Assembly (NCBI GenBank): GCA_024636595.1
Contig: JAGXGT010000160.1
Coordinates: 1-14,282, forward strand
Reading direction: 5' to 3'
Length of the DNA: 14,282 nt
Source: Sphingomonadales bacterium
Lineage (GTDB): Bacteria; Pseudomonadota; Alphaproteobacteria; Sphingomonadales; Sphingomonadaceae
Of this stretch, positions 7,897 through 13,529 are shown piece by piece; the first letter of the stretch is position 1, and each line of letters starts with the position of its first letter. The notes under the pieces are model-generated. The model did no database searches, was not told where the DNA came from, and saw only the letters and a program-made list of their open reading frames with translations. A program made the translations under genes and the position numbers.

Positions 7897-8516
7897 CGGG
7901 TAATTTCATCGGCGACTTGCTGCGGCGTACCGTCAAACGGCAGCAGCGCCAGCGGCTCGCCTTCCGGCCCGAACAAATAGGCCTGTCGGCTATGGTCGAC
8001 CAGATATTCGCTGGACCCTTCGTCTTTCCGGATGTCATAAATGATCAGATATTTTTTGGCGACCGCATCGATTTCGTCAGGGCTGCCGGTCAGCCCGATA
8101 AGCCGTGGATGGAAGGCTGAAACATATTGCTTCAGAACCGCTGGCGTATCCCGGCCCGGATCGACCGAGATGAAAATCGGCTGGACTTTCTTGCTCAGCG
8201 CCGGATTTTCTTTTTCCGCCAGCTTCAATCCCAGCATGATATTGGCAAGATCGACCGGACACACATCCGGGCAATAGCTATAGCCGAAATACATGATGCG
8301 ATATTGGCCATCGAACTGCTCTTCCGAGATTCTGACACCATCCTGATTGGTCAGGGTGAATGAGCCGCCAATCTTGGCCCCTGCGAGCGGCGGCTCCGCT
8401 GCGGCGGAAACGCTTCCGTCCGGCGCAGGATTGCAGGAAGCCACCAGTGTCAGTAAGCTGGCCGCCACGATGGTTTTTACATTGTCGATGATATTGTTCA
8501 TTACGGGGCCAGACAT
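7884..8516 (-). CDS. SCO1/SenC family copper-binding lipoprotein
   Basis: Sco proteins are thioredoxin-fold, membrane-tethered copper chaperones or thiol reductases that help mature the CuA site of cytochrome c oxidase or act in redox signalling in the periplasm. The 210-residue product carries the copper site CPDVCP (Cys82, Cys86) and the distal ligand His175 in VDHSRQAYL. The N-terminus is a hydrophobic signal segment ending in VASC, so Cys28 is a likely lipidation site rather than a retained transmembrane anchor. Met1 (8516) and Met6 (8501) are both possible starts; neither has a strong Shine-Dalgarno, and both preserve the signal peptide. It is first in an operon with the YcgN and YgjP-like genes, and divergent from the ankyrin gene. 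No oxidase genes are nearby. Confidence 0.93.
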   Translation of the reverse strand: MSGPVMNNIIDNVKTIVAASLLTLVASCNPAPDGSVSAAAEPPLAGAKIGGSFTLTNQDGVRISEEQFDGQYRIMYFGYSYCPDVCPVDLANIMLGLKLAEKENPALSKKVQPIFISVDPGRDTPAVLKQYVSAFHPRLIGLTGSPDEIDAVAKKYLIIYDIRKDEGSSEYLVDHSRQAYLFGPEGEPLALLPFDGTPQQVADEITRWVR

Positions 8517-8601
8517 GGTCTGCTAGTTGATCAATTTCAACAGATAATTGATAAGCAGCGAATATCGGCGAAGACTCACCGGTTAACGAAATGGGGCCAA
8601 A
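8517..8601. promoter_or_regulatory. divergent intergenic region between the Sco1 and ankyrin genes
   Basis: This 85-bp AT-rich spacer must hold the promoters of both divergent units. It contains an inverted repeat ATCAAT (8530-8535) / ATTGAT (8547-8552) and a TTGATCAA palindrome (8527-8534). TTGATA at 8548-8553 could be a -35 element for the ankyrin gene, but the hexamer 17 nt later (AAGACT) is poor. I cannot assign promoters firmly. Confidence 0.4.
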
Positions 8602-9255
8602 ATGTTTAGTAAAAATTCTTCAAGCACACTTGTGGGCCGTCGCTTGCTCATTTTCCTGCGCTATGCATGGATCGCTGCTGCGGCAGTTTCTTTTTCCGCT
8701 CCTGCTGCGGCGCAATTCTCAGATAGCTATAATTTTCTTAAAGCGGTTGATGACCGGGATGGCGACGAAGCCAGTAAATTTCTCAACCGGCCCGGAACGG
8801 TAATCGTCAATACACGGGACAGCTCGACGGGACGCGCCGCCTTGCATATCGTCGTGGAGCGCAAGGATAAGACCTGGCTGGCATTTCTGCTGCAGAAAGG
8901 TGCCAATCCCAATATTCGGGACAAAGAGGGTCTGACTCCGCTGATGTTGGCCACGCAGCTTCGGTTCGTGGATGGTGCAAAGATACTTCTGGCGAACAAT
9001 GCGGATGTCAACGACACCAATAAACAAGGTGAGACAGCCCTGATCCGAGCGGTCCAGTTCCGCGATTCCGAACTGGTCCGCCTGCTTCTGGCTAACGGCG
9101 CTGACCCGGACCTGCCCGACACGCTCGCTGGCTTGTCAGCGAGGGATTACGCAAAGCGTGATCGCCGTGCTGCGAGCATATTGGCGGAGATCGAGAAAAC
9201 CGACGCCGACAAAAAGCCGGAAACCAAGGAACGGTTCTTCGGACCGGAAGGTTGA
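8602..9255 (+). CDS. exported ankyrin-repeat protein
   Basis: The 217-residue product has a long N-terminal signal (basic residues 13-20, hydrophobic core 22-33) with a likely cleavage after APAAA at residue 37. The mature part is made of ankyrin repeats: a degenerate first unit at about 43-72, three clear 33-residue repeats at about 77-109, 110-142 and 143-175 with the G-x-TPL/AL-x-A and LL-x-x-GA-D/N-x-N pattern, and a capping repeat at 176-198. A short charged tail follows. Ankyrin repeats mediate protein-protein contact; a periplasmic location is inferred from the signal. Start: ATG 8602 with GGGG five to eight nt upstream. It is monocistronic: the convergent mmcB gene ends 7 bp downstream. 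The partner protein is unknown. Confidence 0.9.
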   Translation: MFSKNSSSTLVGRRLLIFLRYAWIAAAAVSFSAPAAAQFSDSYNFLKAVDDRDGDEASKFLNRPGTVIVNTRDSSTGRAALHIVVERKDKTWLAFLLQKGANPNIRDKEGLTPLMLATQLRFVDGAKILLANNADVNDTNKQGETALIRAVQFRDSELVRLLLANGADPDLPDTLAGLSARDYAKRDRRAASILAEIEKTDADKKPETKERFFGPEG

Positions 9256-9262
9256 TCGTCCC

Positions 9263-9781
9263 TCAATAGCCGCCCAGATCGCTCGGGGCGGTGTCGGGAC
9301 TGATCCACCCATCGAAAATTGCGGCTCGTTGCATGGCGCGGCGTGCCAGCCGCATCGTCTCCGTCTTGCGCCGGGCCGGAGCAAGCGCATTGGTCGCCGC
9401 CGGGCGTACCATCTCCGCATCATAGGCATCGGCAATGATCAGACCGGTGCGTTCGGGCAGGAAATCCGGTCCATCGACCGGAGACGCATCGAAACCGATC
9501 GGCAAGGCCCAGTAAAAACGGTCACAATATGCGAGATACTCGGTCCATTTCATGTCACCGAGCAAATCGCTTCGTGCGACCTTGATCTCGACTATGACAA
9601 TTTGCCCTTTGGCATCAATTCCCATCAGATCCGCCCGGCGCCTGTTCCTTAGACTCACCTCGGGCAACACCAGGATATCATGACGCAGAAACATGCGGGC
9701 GACGCCTCGGGCGACTGCCTGGGCGCCGGTCAGATCCCCGACCGTGGTCAGCAAGCCAAGAGAATCATTCGTGATCGTCAT
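9263..9781 (-). CDS. mmcB: MmcB family DNA repair protein
   Basis: MmcB proteins are alphaproteobacterial PD-(D/E)XK-like putative nucleases; in Caulobacter mmcB is SOS-induced and needed for mitomycin C resistance. The 172-residue product (start ATG 9779-9781) shows a conserved core: Glu41 in LPEVSLRN, RRADLMG with Asp51, IVEIK with Glu65 and Lys67, then KWTEYLAYCDRFYWALP and TGLIIADAYDAE. These fit a D-ExK nuclease fold. The frame can be extended 6 codons to a TTG at 9799, but that start would lie within the LexA box, and ATG 9781 is preceded by GGCGG, so the ATG is preferred. A perfect GTTC-N7-GTTC SOS box lies 12 nt upstream of it. The gene is convergent with the ankyrin gene. Confidence 0.93.
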   Translation of the reverse strand: MTITNDSLGLLTTVGDLTGAQAVARGVARMFLRHDILVLPEVSLRNRRRADLMGIDAKGQIVIVEIKVARSDLLGDMKWTEYLAYCDRFYWALPIGFDASPVDGPDFLPERTGLIIADAYDAEMVRPAATNALAPARRKTETMRLARRAMQRAAIFDGWISPDTAPSDLGGY

Positions 9782-9793
9782 CCGCCATGGATA

Positions 9794-9808
9794 GAACAAA
9801 AAAAGAAC
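9794..9808 (-). promoter_or_regulatory. LexA (SOS) box of mmcB
   Basis: On the minus strand this reads GTTC-TTTTTTT-GTTC, an exact match to the alphaproteobacterial LexA operator GTTC-N7-GTTC. It ends 12 nt before the preferred mmcB ATG. mmcB is a recognised SOS gene in this class, so the position supports function. Binding here would block transcription entering mmcB from its own promoter or from upstream. Confidence 0.85.
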
Positions 9809-9836
9809 AAAATAAAGCCCCCCGGGTGGGAGCCTT
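9798..9836 (-). terminator. intrinsic terminator of the SleB-like gene
   Basis: On the minus strand, AAGGCTCCC (9836-9828) pairs with GGGGGCTTT (9822-9814 region) to make a 9-bp stem with two G-U pairs and a 5-nt loop. It is followed by the T-rich run ATTTTGTTCTTTTTTT down to 9798. It starts 25 nt after the stop of the cell wall hydrolase gene. The T-rich tail is the same DNA that forms the mmcB LexA box. Confidence 0.7.
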
Positions 9837-9860
9837 CACTGTGCCAGTCTGTCTGGCCGT

Positions 9861-10568
9861 CTAACGATAGAAGATATGATTATCGATGGTCGCAAGGCGG
9901 GTAAGACGCCAGCCAGGGGACACATAGCGCGCGTGAAAGAACAATGCGCCTTCGACCGGGCTTTCCCATCCGTCGTTCATTGCAATTTTGGCGATCGCCA
10001 CCGCATTGCGCCAATGACGTTGGCCGGTTCTGATCGGGGGCATTTTGCCGCCGCGCACGAAGGAGAACTGGCTGCGCTGAAAAACGACGCCGCAGATGCT
10101 GTTCGGGAAGCGCGACGATGCAACGCGCGCGAGAACGACGCGGGCCACGGCCAACTGCCCTTGCAGCGTTTCGCCCTTCGATTCAAAATAGACGGTGCCC
10201 GCGAGACATTGCATCTCGGCATCCAGCGAACCATCGACCGATTGCTGCCGGACCAGCTGACGCAAGGACAAGGCCCCATCATCGATAAATCCGCTATGAT
10301 CATCCGAATCAAACTCGGCTTCGCCATTGGCAAGCTTGTCTGAGTCGACAACATCCTGGGGAATTTCCGCGACAACTTCCTGTTGCTCGCCAAAAATAAT
10401 CGCCGGGTTGGATTCGTCATCTGCCAGCAGGGCAGGATCGACGAAAATCTCAGCTTCCGGTGTTTCATCGCTTGCTTCCAAAGCAAAGGATGCATCGGTG
10501 AACGACAAGGCCGCAACCGCAGTAAGGGCAAGCGACAAAACGCTTGTTGCACGAAAAATTTTGCTCAT
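9861..10568 (-). CDS. SleB-like cell wall hydrolase (Hydrolase_2 family)
   Basis: The 235-residue product has a signal peptide (hydrophobic core about 8-22, likely cleavage after ASFA at residue 29), a long acidic low-complexity linker (about 32-97, rich in Asp/Glu), and a C-terminal SleB/Hydrolase_2 domain (about 115-235). The domain shows CLAGTVYFESKGE with the presumed catalytic Glu129, then LAVARVVLARVAS, FPNSICGVVFQRSQFSF and a GALFFHARYVSPGW segment. SleB proteins cut peptidoglycan as spore cortex-lytic transglycosylases in Bacillus; in sphingomonads, which do not sporulate, relatives are probably cell wall remodelling enzymes in the periplasm. Start: ATG 10568; the Shine-Dalgarno is weak. 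An intrinsic terminator follows the stop. It is transcribed in the same direction as mmcB but seems separate from it. Confidence 0.9.
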   Translation of the reverse strand: MSKIFRATSVLSLALTAVAALSFTDASFALEASDETPEAEIFVDPALLADDESNPAIIFGEQQEVVAEIPQDVVDSDKLANGEAEFDSDDHSGFIDDGALSLRQLVRQQSVDGSLDAEMQCLAGTVYFESKGETLQGQLAVARVVLARVASSRFPNSICGVVFQRSQFSFVRGGKMPPIRTGQRHWRNAVAIAKIAMNDGWESPVEGALFFHARYVSPGWRLTRLATIDNHIFYR

Positions 10569-10770
10569 TAACCTGTAACATTATGCGGTGAGACCAGAGC
10601 ATTGATGACATTCTCGTCAAAACTGCCAAAACAGACTCTAAAAACCAAAGCGCGAACCTGTTTCTGTTCTCCCCGTCTGCGTGTTTACCGCCTGTCATTT
10701 CTGACATGCCAGCGGCTACCTGCGCATCAAAGTTGAGCGGCAAATATGGTTTTGGAGAATAAAGTCAAGT
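10569..10770. other. 202-bp intergenic region upstream of the SleB-like gene
   Basis: No convincing gene is visible; a 92-codon minus-strand frame overlapping it lacks a family match and runs into the hydrolase gene. It holds an inverted repeat TGTCA-TTTC-TGACA at 10693-10706 (a GAAA tetraloop hairpin if transcribed on the minus strand) and a GAAC-N8-GTTC dyad at 10654-10669. A minus-strand TTGGCA followed 17 nt later by ATCAAT is a weak promoter candidate for the hydrolase. These may be operator or promoter elements. Confidence 0.4.
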
Positions 10771-11109
10771 TTACTGACCCATTTGGGCGATGAGCCGTTC
10801 CGCATCCGGGATGTCCAGTTCAATTAACCACATATCGGGGTCAAAGCGGACTCTCTGGGCGATATAATCCGATAATTCCTTATTATTATCAACGGCTTGA
10901 GGCCAAATTGTCTGCCAATTGGGTCGCCCGTCCAGGGAGGGCATATTCTCCAGGAGCTTAGGGTTTCTGCCCTTCTCGACACATTGGATAAGGATGGCGC
11001 CCGATATTCGATCACCCTTTTTCAATACCGCACCGAAGCCGCCGTCCTGGTTAACCATTCTGAGAAGGGTTTTGACCTTCATTTCCGCAGAAAGCCGCGG
11101 TTCAATCAT
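10771..11109 (-). CDS. DUF1491 family protein
   Basis: This is a 112-residue conserved alphaproteobacterial protein of unknown function. The family pattern is recognisable: an N-terminal MKVKTLLRMV helix, GGFGAVLKKGDRISGAILI (roughly residues 23-41), a W-containing middle (WQTIWPQ) and a C-terminal segment DPDMWLIELDIPDAERLI. It appears cytosolic, with no signal or membrane segment. It is last in the minus-strand block; its ATG at 11109 overlaps the stop of the thioesterase gene by 8 bp, so the two are very probably co-translated. Nothing in the sequence points to a biochemical activity. Confidence 0.88.
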   Translation of the reverse strand: MIEPRLSAEMKVKTLLRMVNQDGGFGAVLKKGDRISGAILIQCVEKGRNPKLLENMPSLDGRPNWQTIWPQAVDNNKELSDYIAQRVRFDPDMWLIELDIPDAERLIAQMGQ

Positions 11110-11581
11110 TCTTTTGGTACCCAGGCAGGGACGCGAGCGGGATATGCGAGCGCATGAAAGTCCCGGTACCGCGGGCTATTTCTTCGCCTTCGCTATCAAT
11201 CAGCCGCGAATCGGCGACGAACACCCGCCGTTTACCACTAACCCACCGGCCTTCGGCGGTAACCGGACCGGATTTCAGCGGCTTGGTGAAGAGGAGATTG
11301 AAGGCGGTGGTCAGAATAAAGCGGTCGGACACCAGACTATTGGCGGCGTAAAAAGCGGCGTCGTCCAGCATCTTGAAATAAGCCGTACCGTGCACCGCAC
11401 CGGCGGCGTGATAGTAGCGTTCGTCCACATCAAAAAATATGCTGGCCTTGCCGGCTTCGGCAATTTCAAGACGGGAATTGAACAGGCGGTTTATCGGTGC
11501 CTCGGCATACAGCCTTTCCAGAGCCCGAAAATGTTCCTGGGCGCCGCCGCTTTCCGAGCTATTTTGAGCTGTACCTTTCAT
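11102..11581 (-). CDS. PaaI family thioesterase (hotdog fold)
   Basis: The 159-residue product resembles the PaaI/YbgC-like single hotdog-domain acyl-CoA thioesterases. Seen: a charged N-terminus, a beta-hairpin region SIFFDVDERYYHAAGAVHG, then the long central helix HGTAYFKMLDDAAFYAAN with His64-Gly65 and Asp73/Asp74, the usual location of the active-site HG..D residues, followed by strands with TAFNLLFTKPLKSGPVTAEGRWVSGKRR. The substrate cannot be told from the sequence. It lies 9 nt after ptsN and overlaps the DUF1491 gene by 8 bp, so it belongs to the same operon. The Shine-Dalgarno is not obvious, consistent with coupling to ptsN translation. Confidence 0.9.
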   Translation of the reverse strand: MKGTAQNSSESGGAQEHFRALERLYAEAPINRLFNSRLEIAEAGKASIFFDVDERYYHAAGAVHGTAYFKMLDDAAFYAANSLVSDRFILTTAFNLLFTKPLKSGPVTAEGRWVSGKRRVFVADSRLIDSEGEEIARGTGTFMRSHIPLASLPGYQKND

Positions 11582-11590
11582 ATTCAGAGA

Positions 11591-12058
11591 TCAAGCAGCC
11601 TGCTGCTCACGCTGTTTGTTCAACAGCGCATAAAGAGCATCCTGACTCGATGCACCGCGGAGCTTTGCCACCATATTCTCATCTCGCAAGAAGCGGGAGA
11701 CGGAGGCAAGTGCCTTCAAATGCTCGACCCCTGCTTTTTGCGGGGATAGCAAAGCGAATATCAGATCGACCGGTTTTCCATCATGAGCGTTGAAGGAAAC
11801 CGGCTCCGCGAGACGCAGAAAAATACCGACGCAATGGTCAAGTTCGGCGAGTTTGGTGTGCGGTATCGCAATGGATTTTCCAAAAGCGGTCGATCCCAGC
11901 GCTTCACGGGCTATCAGTCCGGCAAGGATGGCATCCGAATCAAGACGATAGCAATCGGACCCGATGCGGGCAATTGTGCGTAAAATATCGTCATGGTCGC
12001 CAACCTCCGGACAATCCCGAACAGCAGCGAGTTCCAGTCTAACCGACAAATCAGTCAT
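11591..12058 (-). CDS. ptsN: nitrogen-PTS phosphocarrier EIIA-Ntr (PtsN)
   Basis: EIIA-Ntr receives phosphate from NPr in the nitrogen-related phosphotransferase chain and regulates potassium uptake, stress and metabolic functions by protein contact. The 155-residue product has the PTS_EIIA type-2 domain with the phospho-acceptor His67 in the GKSIAIPHTKL motif, and the C-terminal LSPQKAGVEHLKALA segment. The start chosen is ATG 12056-12058, with AAGGAA 7 nt upstream; a 14-codon upstream extension to 12100 includes that ribosome-binding site and is unlikely. In many proteobacteria ptsN sits in rpoN-hpf-ptsN; here hpf is upstream but dnaQ, not rpoN, precedes it. Neither NPr nor EI-Ntr genes are in the window. 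Confidence 0.95.
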   Translation of the reverse strand: MTDLSVRLELAAVRDCPEVGDHDDILRTIARIGSDCYRLDSDAILAGLIAREALGSTAFGKSIAIPHTKLAELDHCVGIFLRLAEPVSFNAHDGKPVDLIFALLSPQKAGVEHLKALASVSRFLRDENMVAKLRGASSQDALYALLNKQREQQAA

Positions 12059-12185
12059 GAATCGTTCCTTTGTCCTGGCAAAACTCAAACCATTCAGCAA
12101 CCACGCCAGAATACAGACGTCGGCGCGCGTTGGGCCAGCCTTCAGAAAGGCCAGCTATCCGACTGTCTAGAGCGGTGCGGCTATA
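12059..12185. other. 127-bp hpf-ptsN spacer with a hairpin
   Basis: The spacer contains a stem at 12135-12142 / 12147-12154 (8 bp including two G-U pairs on the minus strand, TCTG loop), about 30 nt after the hpf stop, but no T-tract after it. It may be a processing or attenuation stem, and the spacer may carry a separate ptsN promoter that I cannot define. The ptsN ribosome-binding site (AAGGA) lies at its lower end. Confidence 0.4.
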
Positions 12186-12758
12186 TCAGCGATGCGGCTC
12201 CACCCAGCCGATTGTGCCATCGGAACGGCGATAAACCATATTATGGGCACCAGTGCCAGAGTTTTTGAACAAAAGCGCGCTGGTATTGCGCAGATCCATC
12301 ATCATCACCGCATTGGAAACGCTGGCTTCCGGGATATCGGTGCTGGTTTCAGCAATGATCGGAGGGGATTCACCGTTGAATTCGCTTTCGTCTTCTTCCT
12401 CAAACGATTCAAAAACCCGATAGGCCGCTTCTTCTTGCTTCGCAGCATATTGCGCCTGAACATGGTGGTCGTTGAGACGCCGCATATAGCGCCGGAGCTG
12501 CTTTTCAATCTTGTCGGCAGCCTGTTCAAAAGCCTGATGGGCATCGCCGGCTTCGGCATCCGACTTCAAGGTCAGGCCCTGCATCACATGCGTTACAATA
12601 TCGCATTTGAAATGCGCATGCGGCGCTTTGCTTACCGTAACATTGGCGGATATGGCCTTGGCAAAATATTTGCTGGCGATCGCATTCATCCGATCCTCGG
12701 CATGGGTTTGCAATGCATCGCCGGTATCTACCTGATGTCCTGAAACACGAACTTCCAT
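12186..12758 (-). CDS. hpf: ribosome hibernation promoting factor, long form
   Basis: Long HPF binds the 30S decoding centre with its N-terminal domain and dimerises 70S ribosomes into inactive 100S particles through its C-terminal domain in starvation. The 190-residue product has the S30AE/YfiA domain at about 1-100 (starting EVRVSGHQVDTGDALQ and ending ADKIEKQLRRYMRRL), a flexible acidic linker (about 107-150), and the C-terminal dimerisation domain (about 150-188) with MMMDLRNTSALLFKNSGTG and DGTIGWVEP. The start is ATG 12756-12758, with AAGGAG about 7 nt upstream; a 9-codon extension to 12785 would swallow that site. It sits between dnaQ and ptsN. A hairpin lies just upstream, between it and dnaQ. 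Confidence 0.96.
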   Translation of the reverse strand: MEVRVSGHQVDTGDALQTHAEDRMNAIASKYFAKAISANVTVSKAPHAHFKCDIVTHVMQGLTLKSDAEAGDAHQAFEQAADKIEKQLRRYMRRLNDHHVQAQYAAKQEEAAYRVFESFEEEDESEFNGESPPIIAETSTDIPEASVSNAVMMMDLRNTSALLFKNSGTGAHNMVYRRSDGTIGWVEPHR

Positions 12759-12778
12759 TTCACTCTCCTTTTCTTTCC

Positions 12779-12801
12779 GTACCATGCCTCAACGGCGGTA
12801 C
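12779..12801 (-). promoter_or_regulatory. hairpin between dnaQ and hpf
   Basis: On the minus strand, GTACCGCC pairs with GGC-AT-GGTAC (8 bp with a 2-nt bulge, loop GTTGA). It begins 2 nt after the dnaQ stop and ends 20 nt before the hpf start, just before the hpf ribosome-binding site. No T-tract follows, so it is more likely an RNA-processing or attenuation stem than a terminator. Confidence 0.4.
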
Positions 12802-12803
12802 AG

Positions 12804-13502
12804 TTAAATCTCTGTCCACAGGGGGTTTATGATCCCCTCGATAAATATCTTGTGCCTCGCCAGTTCATCCGCACCCGCATGATGCTCGCGCGGTGTGATA
12901 AAAACTTTTCGCTCAATCTTCTGCGCAGTTGACCGCATACTCGCGATGGGATCAGCGCGTTTCATATCGTCTGCCAGACCGAGGCCGATCTGGCGCCCGC
13001 CCGTCAATTCGATATAGAGCTGGGTGAGCAATTCGGCATCGAGCAGCGCACCATGTTTTACCCGATGGCTGCGATCGATCCCATAGCGAGAACACAAGGC
13101 GTCGAGCGACAATTTTGCACCAGGATGCTTGGATTTGGCAATTGCCAATGTGTCAATCATGCGAAACCGGGAAATCGGCTGATAACCGCACAGCACCAGC
13201 TCGGCATTGAGAAAATTGAAATCAAATTGCGCATTGTGGGCGACGAGCTTGGCATCGCCCAGGAAAGCCAGCAGCTCTTCCGCGCCAGCGGCGAAAAGCT
13301 TTTTATCGGACAGAAACATATCGGACAGCCCGTGCACATTCTCAGCGGCCTTGGGCATGGGCCGTTCGGGATTATAGTAGCAATGAAAGGTCTGGCCGGT
13401 TTCGATCCGGTCGATCATTTCGATACAACCAATTTCGACCATCCGGTCACCATTTTGAGGATCAAAGCCGGTGGTTTCGGTGTCGAAAATTATTTCCCGC
13501 AT
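12804..13502 (-). CDS. dnaQ: DNA polymerase III epsilon subunit (3'-5' proofreading exonuclease)
   Basis: Epsilon proofreads for the replicative polymerase. The 232-residue product is a DEDDh exonuclease: ExoI with Asp7 and Glu9 in FDTETTG, ExoII with Asp94 in HNAQFDFNFLN, and ExoIII with His150 and Asp155 in HRVKHGALLDAELL, which together give the four acidic metal ligands and the catalytic His. A QIGLGL hexapeptide at residues 171-176 matches the QxxLx[LF] clamp-binding motif that links epsilon to the beta sliding clamp. The C-terminal part binds the polymerase alpha subunit in the family. The gene lies 27 nt after coaE and 45 nt before hpf, within the aroE-coaE-dnaQ order typical of alphaproteobacteria. 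The start is ATG 13502; the Shine-Dalgarno is weak. Confidence 0.97.
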   Translation of the reverse strand: MREIIFDTETTGFDPQNGDRMVEIGCIEMIDRIETGQTFHCYYNPERPMPKAAENVHGLSDMFLSDKKLFAAGAEELLAFLGDAKLVAHNAQFDFNFLNAELVLCGYQPISRFRMIDTLAIAKSKHPGAKLSLDALCSRYGIDRSHRVKHGALLDAELLTQLYIELTGGRQIGLGLADDMKRADPIASMRSTAQKIERKVFITPREHHAGADELARHKIFIEGIINPLWTEI

Positions 13503-13529
13503 AAAGACGATATCGGACTGAATATGGGC

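Noticed and set aside
10465..10743. 92-codon minus-strand frame across the gap upstream of the SleB-like gene
   Set aside because: It overlaps the signal peptide region of the hydrolase in another frame and has no recognised motif or ribosome-binding site; the CxxC-like pair near its end is not part of any fold I can name.
10919..11749. 276-codon plus-strand frame over the DUF1491, thioesterase and ptsN genes
   Set aside because: It crosses three well-supported minus-strand genes and their joints and has no family features; it is a shadow frame.
12059..12067. GGAAC at the ptsN start as part of an EcfG stress promoter
   Set aside because: GGAAC occurs on the minus strand, but the second element is poorly matched, wrongly spaced and would lie inside the ptsN coding region; the GGAAC is better explained as part of the AAGGAA ribosome-binding site.
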